This document shows, piece by piece, positions 16,008 to 25,316 of a stretch of 64,000 nt of DNA. Position 1 is the first letter of the stretch. The number at the start of each line of letters is the position of its first letter. Origin of the DNA: Psychroserpens sp. NJDZ02 (GTDB lineage Bacteria; Bacteroidota; Bacteroidia; Flavobacteriales; Flavobacteriaceae); the NCBI RefSeq assembly GCF_004843725.1, contig NZ_CP039451.1:2672001-2736000 (forward strand). The letters are read 5' to 3'. The position numbers and the translations under genes were made by a program. The notes under the pieces were generated by a model that was not told where the DNA came from, ran no database searches, and saw only the letters and a program-made list of their open reading frames with translations.

Positions 16008-18146
16008 TTATTTTTTTATCAAAGTTTTTGTGCTTACTCCATTTGCTGTATTGAATTTTATAAAATAAACGCCAGTAATCAGTTGAGATACATCTAAATT
16101 TATCGTGTTATTTAAATTTGACACACTTTTAATTAATTGACCTGTGACATTAAAAATTGAAATGTCCTTTACATTGGACATGTTTTCTAAAACTAATATG
16201 TCAATGACAGGATTAGGATACATGTTAATATCAGAATTTACAAAACTGCTATTAGATAGTTGATTATCATTAGAGAAATCGAATTCATATGCACCAATAT
16301 CAAAATGATCGCCATTAGGTTTAACCACACCATTGGCATCGTTTTTTATGTTTAATCCGTAAAGCGTTTCGTATAATTGATAAGTAGAATGTTCTATACC
16401 AGCATCTATTGCGGGCGAATTTGATTGTAATCTAAAATTAATATTTTCAGAATTTTCAAATAATGGGTAGGCTTCAATACTACCAGCTCCTTTGCTTGTA
16501 TTGGTCATAAATTGACTAAGTGTATATGAGTTTGATCCCCATTCTATATTAGAAATGCCATCAGGTTGATAAAAAAGATTATTTTCAAAAACGGAATTAG
16601 ACATATGAGCTGATCCTCCAATGGACATATGATAACCATTAGGACTTACATTTGAAACAATATTATTAACTGCAAATAGTGTTGCAGTTGGATTACTAAT
16701 ACTAGAATTTATACCATTATCGATATTAAAAAACGTATTATTAATCATATAAACCATTTGACTTGACCAAGATATATAACCTTTTGCAGTATTGGAATCG
16801 TTATGTATATCATGAATTAAATTTCCAATGATATAGACATCATGTACTTGATCACCACCAACCTGAATACCGGTGGAAGTACATTCAAAGATCTCATTAT
16901 TTAAAATCCATACATTTTTTGGCGATAATGTTGGACCATAATGCATGACCATTGCAGAACCATCACTACCCGATGACCAACCATTATAGTCAAACATAAC
17001 ATTTTCCGAAACAATGACTTTATCCACTTCTTTGATATCTATAGCATTCTCTCCGCAGGTATACATTATATTTCTTCCAACATAATAATTTTTTGCTGTA
17101 TAATTTGCAGCATGCCCATTTCCTACAGCATCACCTCCAGCTCTTGTTATTATATTGTCAATGATCCATATTCCATTAGAATTACCATTAATACCTATTC
17201 CCATACTATCGGCTTCAGAAAAAGTTCCATCTGCAGGATCAAAAGCATTAGAGTTGTTATAGTTGCAGTAAAACACAATATCTTCAGACGACTCACCGTC
17301 TTCCCAAGAAAGAGCAGATAATGCTTTTGTATTACAGTTTCTAACAGCTACGTGATGTGCTTGTTTAATATTATAAGAACGAACAGTTAAACTCATTTCA
17401 AATTCTAAATTTTCCATAATAACATATGCGCTATTCATGTAAAAAGGTGTGTTGCCAGAAAAAGTGACACGTTGATCAGCTGATGCTCCACGAATAAATA
17501 TTGGTCTTTCCACAGTTCCTGTTAGTGCAAGTACTGTATAACCTCTCGGGTATGATACACCATGGTATTCTATTACAGAACCTGGAGGTATATTACTAGC
17601 GCTTGGCAATGATGTTCTTGGAACAGCTAAAGACCCATAATTGTTATTAGAGTTAGTTGCATTAGGATCTGTATTATCTATATAGTGTGTGTAGTAGCCG
17701 CCTTCCGTATTTTGATTATAAGTCAGTTCGGGATTACGATTAGCGACAGCATCATACATACGGTAATTTTCAAAAACACCAAATTCTGGAACTGGTATTC
17801 CTGTGGCAGGTTCCCATACTTCGTAAACAGCGGTAACTGTTTTGTTACCCGTCATAGTAATATCCGCAATAAGTCTATTTCCAGAAATATCGCCAGTCCA
17901 ATGTGAAAATTTATATCCTACAGCAGGACGAGTTATCAGTCTAATTGTAGTGTTTTCTTCAAATACGTCTTGGTCTATTATGTTGTCTTCAAGTAGTTTT
18001 AAAACAGAGCCATTGGTAACATTAATGGTAAGAGTATATGCTGTAGGTAGATTTTCCGATAATAGAGAATTACAGTTTTTATCGGTCTTTGCAAATGTGT
18101 TTAAGGTGAAAAAAAATACAAAAATGAGGGAGATTACTTTTTTCAT
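16008..18146 (-). CDS. Secreted right-handed beta-helix protein with T9SS sorting domain
   Basis: A 712-residue exported protein. Residues 1-19 are a signal peptide (SLIFVFFFTLNTFA). About 38-108 is an InlB-like bacterial repeat (YKFSHWTGDISGN, VTAVYEV). About 120-620 is a right-handed parallel beta-helix with many Asn ladders (NNIVSNVS, IWIIDNIITRAGG), as in pectate-lyase-like and alginate-lyase-like proteins. About 640-712 is a type A T9SS C-terminal domain (NMYPNP, GVYFIKF, TLIKK). It is probably exported by the gliding/T9SS system and either released or held on the surface. A polysaccharide substrate is likely by fold, but no catalytic residues were assigned. Confidence 0.88.
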   Translation of the reverse strand: MKKVISLIFVFFFTLNTFAKTDKNCNSLLSENLPTAYTLTINVTNGSVLKLLEDNIIDQDVFEENTTIRLITRPAVGYKFSHWTGDISGNRLIADITMTGNKTVTAVYEVWEPATGIPVPEFGVFENYRMYDAVANRNPELTYNQNTEGGYYTHYIDNTDPNATNSNNNYGSLAVPRTSLPSASNIPPGSVIEYHGVSYPRGYTVLALTGTVERPIFIRGASADQRVTFSGNTPFYMNSAYVIMENLEFEMSLTVRSYNIKQAHHVAVRNCNTKALSALSWEDGESSEDIVFYCNYNNSNAFDPADGTFSEADSMGIGINGNSNGIWIIDNIITRAGGDAVGNGHAANYTAKNYYVGRNIMYTCGENAIDIKEVDKVIVSENVMFDYNGWSSGSDGSAMVMHYGPTLSPKNVWILNNEIFECTSTGIQVGGDQVHDVYIIGNLIHDIHNDSNTAKGYISWSSQMVYMINNTFFNIDNGINSSISNPTATLFAVNNIVSNVSPNGYHMSIGGSAHMSNSVFENNLFYQPDGISNIEWGSNSYTLSQFMTNTSKGAGSIEAYPLFENSENINFRLQSNSPAIDAGIEHSTYQLYETLYGLNIKNDANGVVKPNGDHFDIGAYEFDFSNDNQLSNSSFVNSDINMYPNPVIDILVLENMSNVKDISIFNVTGQLIKSVSNLNNTINLDVSQLITGVYFIKFNTANGVSTKTLIKK

Positions 18147-18369
18147 TAGACTAAAATTAGTTGTTGGTTATGTTTTATGCTGTGGTTAATACATAAGTAT
18201 TGCTCTTTTTTAGCCTATTTTGTTTTCTTATGAAACAATAATAGTCTAAAAAAAAGTAATGCTTACAGAGAGCTAAAGTATGGATTAAAAATCATTCGGT
18301 ATTGATAATAGTGTTTTTTTACCACTTATACTATTGTAAGTTTTAGAATCAAGTTGATTTTTAGATTTC

Positions 18370-19116
18370 TTATCGGCTAATTGTTTTTCTTTGATTATAT
18401 CTTCTACGCGCCATTATTAGTCTATATCTAACATCATCATAAACGATGCTTGTCAATAGAATAAAGGCACCGATAATTAAAGTGTTCAATTTAAAATTTA
18501 GTCTAGAATATAAAAAACCAGCCATTAATCCTCCTGCAAAAAAGAATAAAATGATATAAATTCTAAGTTTGATATTTGCTTTCAATTTTTCTTTTTGTTG
18601 CTCTGATTTAGGGAATAATATTAAAGAGAGATCAATCCCTAAGTCGGTAAAAAGGCCAGTAAGGTGTGTTGTTCTGACGACAGCATTTGATATTTTGGTT
18701 ACAAAAGAGTTTTGAAGTCCCATTGCAAAAAGGAGTAAGCAAATAATTAAATTGGGGTAATTAATTACTGTAAAATCGCTTAAAAGACCAACAGTGATTA
18801 AGATAAGACATTCTATAATTGTTGGTACAACAAAGACATTTAGTTTTTTGTTTTTTCTATATTTTTCAATTAAGAAACTAGACATAAACGAACCAAATAG
18901 AAACGAAAAGATATAAAGAAAAAAAATAGTGCCTTTCCAAAAATCCAAATTAGCGACGTCATTAATAAATAATGCAAAATGCCCCGTAACATTGGTGGTC
19001 AATTGTTTAAATGCTAAAAAACCGGAAACATTTACTATACCGGCAACAAAAGATAAAATCGTAGCAATTCGCAGATTATGTTTTAAAGTTCTGCTTTTGC
19101 CTTGATGTCTGAACAT
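18370..19116 (-). CDS. YoaK/DUF1275 family membrane protein
   Basis: A 248-residue membrane protein with six hydrophobic segments. Diagnostic: SFVAGIVNVSGFLAF followed by TNVTGHFALF, and MGLQNSFVTKISNAVVRTTHLTG. Members are predicted transporters of unknown substrate. The C-terminal tail is very basic (RRRYNQRK). It stands apart from its neighbours, with 223 bp before the beta-helix gene start that hold no other gene. Confidence 0.88.
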   Translation of the reverse strand: MFRHQGKSRTLKHNLRIATILSFVAGIVNVSGFLAFKQLTTNVTGHFALFINDVANLDFWKGTIFFLYIFSFLFGSFMSSFLIEKYRKNKKLNVFVVPTIIECLILITVGLLSDFTVINYPNLIICLLLFAMGLQNSFVTKISNAVVRTTHLTGLFTDLGIDLSLILFPKSEQQKEKLKANIKLRIYIILFFFAGGLMAGFLYSRLNFKLNTLIIGAFILLTSIVYDDVRYRLIMARRRYNQRKTISR

Positions 19117-19186
19117 GATTTTTATTTTAATTATTTAACTTTAGTTAAAGTACAGGTTGTTAGTTTTTTTAGTGTTGTAGATTTAC

Positions 19187-19993
19187 TTAATTCATTATCC
19201 ATTTGAAGGCTTTTTCTTTTGTCGCTCTAAAAATGGTATTATGTGCTTCGTTAGGTTCGTCGGAATATTTCCAATTTAAATGTTTAGCTGCACTCGATTT
19301 TAATAACTCGGCAAATGTGTTTGTTGCAACTGATATATCCTCTGCATTGGATCCTGCAAACCATAATTTTAGGTCCTTATCTGGAAATGTTTGGAAACGT
19401 GATGTTGCCGTTTTTACTAAATGCATATCGTTCCACCATAACGAGGGATCCATTGCAATATAAAAATCAAAAGCATTAGGCTGTAATAATAATGTTTCCA
19501 CAACAAATAGACCAGCTAGAGACTCACCCACAATTCCTTTTTTTGCAGTTGTACGGTAGCGTTTATTTATTTCTAAAAATAACTCGTCAGTTATAAATGC
19601 TCTAAAATTTTTAGCACCATCAGTTAATGGGCAATAATCTTCATCTGCTTTAATTTTAGAAAAACCAGATAAATCTTTTCTTCGGTCCGTGTTTTCTATA
19701 CCGACTAAGATAATGGGAGGGATACTTTTGGAATCTATAAGTTTTGATAGGGTATTGGCTATGTGCGGGAAATCTTCTTTAATTCCGCCATCAGGCATAT
19801 ATAAAACGGGGAATGTTGCAGTGGATTCTTTATATTTTGGAGGTGTCCAAACGGTTATGACTCGAGTTTCGTTTACTGCTTTAGAATCTATTGTAAACGT
19901 ATCGTGGTTTGGAATTATATCTGTAATTTGTGCATTGTCTTTGCACCCAAAAAGGACCACACATAAGATTAAGTAATAGCTGATTTTTTTCAT
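19187..19993 (-). CDS. Alpha/beta-hydrolase (esterase D/Fes-like) lipoprotein
   Basis: A 268-residue lipoprotein (LFGCKDN, Cys near residue 16) with an esterase-D-type hydrolase fold. The nucleophile elbow is VGESLAGLFV near residue 157 (GxSxxG), and FPVLYMPDGG carries the oxyanion strand. The final His is in EAHNTIF. Family members include enterochelin esterase-like and acyl-ester hydrolases; here it is in the cell envelope. No siderophore genes are near, so the substrate is open. Confidence 0.88.
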   Translation of the reverse strand: MKKISYYLILCVVLFGCKDNAQITDIIPNHDTFTIDSKAVNETRVITVWTPPKYKESTATFPVLYMPDGGIKEDFPHIANTLSKLIDSKSIPPIILVGIENTDRRKDLSGFSKIKADEDYCPLTDGAKNFRAFITDELFLEINKRYRTTAKKGIVGESLAGLFVVETLLLQPNAFDFYIAMDPSLWWNDMHLVKTATSRFQTFPDKDLKLWFAGSNAEDISVATNTFAELLKSSAAKHLNWKYSDEPNEAHNTIFRATKEKAFKWIMN

Positions 19994-20041
19994 AGTACCG
20001 ATTTAACTACAAGTTAAAACAAAAATTAAACAGGGATTATT

Positions 20042-21274
20042 TTATTGACTTAAATTTTTAATACGTTCTAGTAATGTCGGATGAGAATAATGCATAAATA
20101 CATAAGCGGGATGTGGTGTTAAATTGCTTAAACTATTTTTAGATAATTTTTTAAGCGATGTAATCAAAGGTTCTGCTTTATATGTTTTTTTTGCATAATC
20201 ATCGGCTTGGTATTCAAATTTTCTCGAAAACCAATGCATTAATAAGCCTGTCAATTCTGATAAAGGTGAATATAAAATTCCGAAAGCAATTAGTCCAATA
20301 TGAAAACTAGGCATTGACACCCCTAATGCATCACTTAATAAAGGATTTTCAATTAATAAGGATAGAATAAACAGGGTTAATCCTGTTAGTAAAACGGAAG
20401 TTATTAAATTAAAAACAATATGTTTCTTTTTGTAATGACCAATCTCGTGTGCTAATACGGCAACAATTTCATCTTCCTCTAAATCGTTAATTAATGTATC
20501 GTAAAGTGTTACTCGTTTTTCGCTTCCAAAACCAGAAAAATAAGCATTCGCTTTTGTACTTCGTTTAGAGCCGTCAATAACAAAAATTTTATCTAAATTA
20601 AAACCTACAGTTTTAGCATATTCGGAGATGGCGGTGCGTAAAGTTCCGTCTTCTAATGGACTTTGTTTATTAAAAAGAGGGACAATTATTCTAGAATAAA
20701 ACAGGTTTGCAATTACTGTAAATAGCGTTACTAATGCCCAGGCATATAACCAAAATTGTGGTCCTGTAGTTTGATAAAACCAGGTTAATGCCGCAAGAAT
20801 GGCGCCTCCAACAATAATGGTCATAAACCAACCTTTAATTTTATCAAAAATAAAAGTCTGTTTTGTTGTTTTATTAAATCCAAATTGCTCTTCAATAACA
20901 AAGGTTTTATAATAGGAAAACGGCGTGGTTAAGATATCGCTACCTAACATTATTATCCCAAAGAAAATTAGCGTGACCACAATAGAATTATCTGTTAACT
21001 GTCTCGCGATTTGATCGATAAATGCAAAACCATCTAAAAAGAAGAAGGCTAAAGTTAGTACTAAAGAAAAACCAGAAGTTAGTAATCCAAATTTATAGTT
21101 TTTAGCTTTATAACGTTGCGATTTACTATAGTCTTCGTCATCATATACATCTTGTAAATCTAATGGTAAGACATCATTATAATGTTTCGCGTTAAGCGCA
21201 TCTAAAATAGTATCCATTATAAAACTGATAATTATAATGGTTATAATGATATAAAAAAGAGTGTTAGGAGTCAT
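20042..21274 (-). CDS. M48 family metallopeptidase, Ste24/CAAX protease type
   Basis: A 410-residue integral membrane protease. The zinc motif VLAHEIGHYKKKH (HEXXH) is near residue 275 and the third ligand lies in EYQADDYAKK. There are several membrane helices before and after the motif, and the N-terminal peptidase_M48_N region has LLGSDILTTPFSYY-like sequence. Length equals Ste24-type enzymes. In bacteria these help control membrane-protein quality. It follows the TrmH-type gene by five bases, so the two are co-transcribed. Confidence 0.93.
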   Translation of the reverse strand: MTPNTLFYIIITIIIISFIMDTILDALNAKHYNDVLPLDLQDVYDDEDYSKSQRYKAKNYKFGLLTSGFSLVLTLAFFFLDGFAFIDQIARQLTDNSIVVTLIFFGIIMLGSDILTTPFSYYKTFVIEEQFGFNKTTKQTFIFDKIKGWFMTIIVGGAILAALTWFYQTTGPQFWLYAWALVTLFTVIANLFYSRIIVPLFNKQSPLEDGTLRTAISEYAKTVGFNLDKIFVIDGSKRSTKANAYFSGFGSEKRVTLYDTLINDLEEDEIVAVLAHEIGHYKKKHIVFNLITSVLLTGLTLFILSLLIENPLLSDALGVSMPSFHIGLIAFGILYSPLSELTGLLMHWFSRKFEYQADDYAKKTYKAEPLITSLKKLSKNSLSNLTPHPAYVFMHYSHPTLLERIKNLSQ

Positions 21275-21279
21275 AAGTT

Positions 21280-22077
21280 TTATTTAAAATCGCGTTGACG
21301 CTTAGCTTCAAAAATTAAAATTCCAGCAGCAACAGAGACATTCATAGAATCTATAGCACCTTGCATAGGTATTTTTATATTCTGTTTAGAGGCTTCTCGC
21401 CAAGCAGTGCTTAGTCCGTCAGCTTCTGTGCCAACAACAATAGCAGAAGCTTGCGTGTAATCTTGTTTATGATATGGGACAGCGTCTTGTAAAATAGCAC
21501 TGTAAATAGCAACGTTGTTTTTATTTAAAAAAGTAATAATAGCATCTGTAGTGCCTGTTGCAATTTGATTGGTAAATACACAACCAACACTAGAACGTAC
21601 AATGTTGGGATTATATAAATCTGTTTTAGGATTAGCAATAATTACGGCATCTACATTGGCCGCATCCGCAGTACGTAAAATAGCACCGATGTTTCCAGGT
21701 TTTTCAGGCGCTTCGGCAATTAATATTAACGGCTTTTTATTGGTAAAACTAATGCTTTCTAAATGATGAGGTTTGCTTTTTACAATAGCTATAATCCCTT
21801 CAGTAGTGGCACGATAAGCAATTTTCTGATACACCTCTTTTGAAACTTCAATACAATCTATTGTTTCTGGAAACGTATTCAGTTTGCTGACATCATAAAT
21901 GTCAGGAAAATAAAAAATGGTTTCAATAACGTATTGACCAGTTATAGCTAATTGTATTTCGCGTTCGCCTTCAATAATAAAAGTTCCTGTTTTTTTTCGT
22001 TCGCGCGATTTCTCTTTTAATAAAACGATATGTTTAATTAATTGATTTTGAGTACTACTAATCTGTTTGTTTGCCAT
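21280..22077 (-). CDS. TrmH/SpoU family RNA 2'-O-methyltransferase
   Basis: A 265-residue SPOUT methyltransferase. The N-terminal substrate-binding region starts with ISSTQNQLIKHIVLLKEKSRE; the catalytic part has NIGAILRTADAANVDAVI, NPNIVRSSVGCVF and the knot motif IDSMNVSVAAGILIFE. It methylates 2'-O-ribose of rRNA or tRNA; RlmB-like by architecture, but the exact nucleotide is not deducible. It is first in a pair with the M48 protease. Confidence 0.92.
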   Translation of the reverse strand: MANKQISSTQNQLIKHIVLLKEKSRERKKTGTFIIEGEREIQLAITGQYVIETIFYFPDIYDVSKLNTFPETIDCIEVSKEVYQKIAYRATTEGIIAIVKSKPHHLESISFTNKKPLILIAEAPEKPGNIGAILRTADAANVDAVIIANPKTDLYNPNIVRSSVGCVFTNQIATGTTDAIITFLNKNNVAIYSAILQDAVPYHKQDYTQASAIVVGTEADGLSTAWREASKQNIKIPMQGAIDSMNVSVAAGILIFEAKRQRDFK

Positions 22078-22260
22078 TTATATTTTGTAATGAAGAGTGC
22101 AAATTTAAGGTAAATCTCGCAGTATACATAGTTATAGAGGTTTGTCCTTGAAAAGAATAGAGTTAGATGTGTAAAATCAATAAAAAAAGTGCTAAAACAT
22201 AAGTGATTCTACAAAAATTAGTGTCTATATTTTAATATAAGTTTGTTCGTTTTTTTGTGT

Positions 22261-22278
22261 AAGTAATTATAATTACTT
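22261..22278. promoter_or_regulatory. Palindromic operator upstream of DUF6503 gene 1
   Basis: AAGTAATTATAATTACTT is a perfect 18-bp palindrome 38 bp before the start. It is followed by TCGAC and repeated, with one change, before the second paralogue (23194-23211). The shared block is TGTAAGTAAWTATAATTACTT plus KCGAC. Confidence 0.6.
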
Positions 22279-22316
22279 TCGACTTAGTATAGAATACTAA
22301 AAACCAAATTTTTAAA

Positions 22317-23135
22317 ATGAAACATTTATTTTACACATTATCTCTAGCCTTAATTTTGTTTTCATGTAAAACGGAAACAAAACCAGAAGTAAAAACGGAA
22401 ACTAAAGTTGAAGCCGATACGACTAAAAAGAAGGTAGAGGTTAAAACAAAAACGTACCCAGAAAACTTAACGAAAGTGTTTAATGCTCATGGAGGAGTAG
22501 ATTTATGGAAGTCTATGAAATCTTTAGAGTATACTCAAGATAAGCCTGACGGAAAAGAAGTGACAATTACAGATTTGAACAATAGAAAAGCGTTGCTTGA
22601 ATCTGAAAATTATACTATTGGCTTTGATGGAACAAAACCTTGGTTTTTAAATAAAACAGGTAAAGAATTTAAAGGTTACGATCCTAAATTTGGATATAAT
22701 TTGATGTTTTATTTTTATACAATGCCTTTTATTTTGTCTGACGACGGAATTAAATTTTCTGAAGCTGAAGCACTTGTTTTTGAAGGAGTCACTTATCCAG
22801 GGATTAAAATATCTTATGATAATGGAGTAGGAGCAACACCTGAAGATATTTATGTTTTATATTATAATGCGGAGACTTTTAAAATGGAATGGTTAGGGTA
22901 TACAGTAAATTTTGTGCCAGGAATTGATACTAAAGAATTACATTTTAGACGTTATAGTGACTGGCAAGACGTTAATGGATTACTATTGCCTAAAACGATT
23001 ACAGGTTATGGATTTAAAGATGATAAACCAACAACACCTAAAACACCGAATACGTTTACGGATGTGAAAATCACAAAAATGGCACCTGAAGCTTCGCAAT
23101 TTGTTAAGCCTGAAAAAGCAACATTTGTAGAGTAA
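22317..23135 (+). CDS. DUF6503 family lipoprotein, copy 1
   Basis: A 272-residue lipoprotein (LFSCKTE, Cys near residue 17), then a Lys/Glu/Thr-rich linker to about residue 45, then a beta-rich domain containing HGGVDLWKSMKSLEY, MFYFYTMPF, YPGIKISYDNGVG and KMEWLGYTV, marks of DUF6503. The fold resembles LolA/LppX-like lipoprotein carriers in layout, which is inference. The gene is followed by its own terminator and by a paralogue (copy 2) with the same upstream palindrome, so both likely answer to the same regulator. Confidence 0.8.
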   Translation: MKHLFYTLSLALILFSCKTETKPEVKTETKVEADTTKKKVEVKTKTYPENLTKVFNAHGGVDLWKSMKSLEYTQDKPDGKEVTITDLNNRKALLESENYTIGFDGTKPWFLNKTGKEFKGYDPKFGYNLMFYFYTMPFILSDDGIKFSEAEALVFEGVTYPGIKISYDNGVGATPEDIYVLYYNAETFKMEWLGYTVNFVPGIDTKELHFRRYSDWQDVNGLLLPKTITGYGFKDDKPTTPKTPNTFTDVKITKMAPEASQFVKPEKATFVE

Positions 23136-23157
23136 TACAGACTATAATATTATATAT

Positions 23158-23191
23158 AAAAAAGCTTCAGTTAAATACTGAGGCTTTTTTT
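23158..23191 (+). terminator. Terminator of DUF6503 copy 1
   Basis: AAAAAAGCTTCAG, loop, CTGAGGCTTTTTTT (one G-T pair). Its T-run directly joins the conserved upstream block of copy 2. Confidence 0.85.
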
Positions 23192-23193
23192 GT

Positions 23194-23211
23194 AAGTAAA
23201 TATAATTACTT
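23194..23211. promoter_or_regulatory. Palindromic operator upstream of DUF6503 gene 2
   Basis: AAGTAAATATAATTACTT, the same palindrome as at 22261-22278 with one mismatch, 37 bp before the start of copy 2, again followed by CGAC. Confidence 0.6.
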
Positions 23212-23248
23212 GCGACATAAATCAGAATTCTAAAAAACAATAATTTAA

Positions 23249-24052
23249 ATGAAACATTTATTTTACACTTTATGTATCGGACTACTTTTTATTTCATGTA
23301 AAAATGAAACTAAAACAACAACCGAAAAAGCTTCAGAGCTACCTAAGGCAACAACTGTAGTTGCTAAGTCAAATTATCCTGAAAATATTTCAAAAGTATT
23401 TGAAGCGCATGGAGGCATTGATAATTGGAATCAAATGCAGTCATTGGCTTTTACAATGACTAAGCCTGATGGAAAAGAAATAACGACTGTAAATTTAAAA
23501 TCTAGACAGTCTTTAATTACAATGCCAGCTCATGTGTTAGGTTACGATGGTAAGACCGTATGGTTAGATAATAAAAGTGATGCGGTGTATAAAGGTAACC
23601 CAAAGTTTTATTATAATTTAATGTTCTATTTTCATACTATGCCATTTGTGCTAGCTGATAAAGGCGTTAATTATGAGGACGCAAAACCTTTAAGTTTTGA
23701 TGGTGTCGATTATCCAGGAATTAAAATTAGTTATGATAATGGTGTAGGAGAGTCGTCTGATGATGAGTATGTTTTGTATTACAATCCAACAACATTTAAA
23801 ATGGAATGGTTAGCCTATACTGTTACTTTTAATAGTAAAGCTAAAAGTGAAAAATGGTCGTTTATCAAATATGGTAAATGGCATACCATTGAAGGTATAG
23901 CATTACCTGATACTTTAACATGGTATATTGTTGAAGATAATTTACCAGTTAAAAAACGTAACGATTTACAGTTTACAGATGTTACTTTGTCTAAGCAAGC
24001 ATTACCTGCTAGTACATTTGCAAAACCAGAAACTGGAACTGTAGTAGAGTAA
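23249..24052 (+). CDS. DUF6503 family lipoprotein, copy 2
   Basis: A 267-residue paralogue of the preceding gene with nearly the same signal (MKHLFYTL, lipobox Cys at 17) and matching domain landmarks: HGGIDNWNQMQSLAFTMTKP, MFYFHTMPF, YPGIKISYDNGVG and KMEWLAYTV. The mature parts have diverged well beyond the signal and core motifs, so the duplication is old. It has its own promoter block and terminator, so the two are separate transcription units under probably common control. Confidence 0.8.
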   Translation: MKHLFYTLCIGLLFISCKNETKTTTEKASELPKATTVVAKSNYPENISKVFEAHGGIDNWNQMQSLAFTMTKPDGKEITTVNLKSRQSLITMPAHVLGYDGKTVWLDNKSDAVYKGNPKFYYNLMFYFHTMPFVLADKGVNYEDAKPLSFDGVDYPGIKISYDNGVGESSDDEYVLYYNPTTFKMEWLAYTVTFNSKAKSEKWSFIKYGKWHTIEGIALPDTLTWYIVEDNLPVKKRNDLQFTDVTLSKQALPASTFAKPETGTVVE

Positions 24053-24075
24053 GTATTAGTTATAAAATTTTAAAT

Positions 24076-24106
24076 AAAAAAAGCGACCCGTTGGGTCGCT
24101 TTTTTT
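24076..24106 (+). terminator. Terminator of DUF6503 copy 2
   Basis: AAAAAAAGCGACCC, loop GTT, GGGTCGCTTTTTTT. Confidence 0.92.
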
Positions 24107-24915
24107 ATTTAAGGTTATTTGTAAATTTAATTGTCACACTGAGCGCAGTCGAAGTACATCTTTAGTATTATATTTTTGAGTTTTTAAGGACTTCGACTGC
24201 GCTCAGCCTGACATCGGTAATAAAAGGATGCTTATTAGTATTGTTGTCACACTGAGCAGAGTCGAAGTGCTTATTTAGTATTATGTTTCTTGTTTACAAG
24301 GACTTCGACTGCGCTCAGCCTGACATTAGTAATAAAAAGATGATTATTAGTGTTGTTGTCACACTGAGCGCAGTCGAAGTGCTTATTTAGTATTATGCTT
24401 TTTAATTTCAAGGACTTCGACTGCGCTCAGCCTGACATTAGTAATAAAAAGATGATTATTAGTGTTTTTGTCACACTGAGCACAGTCGAAGTGTTTCTTT
24501 AGTACTATGTTTCTTGTTTACAAGGTCTTCGACTGCGCTCAGCCTGACATTAGTAATAAAAAGATGATTATTAGTGTTGTTGTCACACTGAGCGCAGTCG
24601 AAGTGCTTATTTAGTATTATGCTTTTTAATTTCAAGGACTTCGACTGCGCTCAGCCTGACATTAGTAATAAAAGGATGCTTAGTAATATTATTGTCACAC
24701 TGAGCGTAGTCGAAGTGTTTATTTAGTATTATGCTTTTTAGTTTTAAGGTCTTCGACTGCGCTCAGCCTGACATTGGTAATAAAATGATAATTAGTAGTA
24801 TTGCTGTCACACTGAGCGGAGTCGAAGTGTTTATTTAGTATTATGTTTCTTGTTTACAAGGACTTCGACTGCGCTCAGCCTGACATTAGTAATAAAAAGA
24901 TGATTATTAGTGTTG

Positions 24916-25316
24916 TTGTCACACTGAGCGCAGTCGAAGTGTTTATTTTATCGATTTAGATACCATTGTATTTATAATGTGTTGCATTCCTGCATTCAGA
25001 TAAAATTTTAAGTAAATCAAAGTCCTTATTAATTAGAGCTTCTTTTTTAGATTTTGTCCAACCTTTAATTTTCTTTTCAAAATAAATGGCTTGGATTACA
25101 TCATTAAATTCTTGGTGAAATTGACAAATGACAGGTCTTCTTTTGAATGTGTAACTATTTCTGTTTTTACCAGATTGGTGTTCATTAAGTCGTTTTTCGA
25201 GGTTATTTGTTATTCCTGTGTAGAACGAATTATCTGAGCATTTTAATATGTAAACAAAATAGAAATGCATTTGTGTTTGTTTAGTTTTAATGACTTCGAC
25301 TGCGCTCAGCCTGACA
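24916..25316 (-). mobile_element. Gene-bearing hairpin unit (GIY-YIG between repeat arms)
   Basis: The left arm at 24916-24941 and the right arm at 25292-25316 enclose only the GIY-YIG gene. The edges of its loop match those of the short units: GTGTTTATTT after the left arm and TTTAGTTTTAA before the right arm. The short units therefore look like internally deleted forms of this one, as non-autonomous elements are to their parent. Mobility itself is inference. Confidence 0.65.
24956..25270 (-). CDS. GIY-YIG nuclease domain protein
   Basis: A 104-residue single-domain protein of the UvrC/URI type. Catalytic marks are FVYILKC (GIY strand) near residue 5, FYTGITNNLEKRLNEHQSG with YTG and the Arg, and YFEKKIKGWTKSKKEALI with the Glu near residue 68. 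Small GIY-YIG proteins of this size are common in Bacteroidota. The special point is position: its stop is 14 bp from one repeat arm and its start 21 bp from the other, so it occupies the loop of one unit of the hairpin array. A role in making or moving the repeats is a strong hypothesis, not shown. Confidence 0.9.
   Translation of the reverse strand: MHFYFVYILKCSDNSFYTGITNNLEKRLNEHQSGKNRNSYTFKRRPVICQFHQEFNDVIQAIYFEKKIKGWTKSKKEALINKDFDLLKILSECRNATHYKYNGI

Noticed and set aside
17842..18189. Frame antisense to the signal and repeat region of the beta-helix protein
   Set aside because: No domain, lies inside a clear gene and extends only into a non-coding gap.
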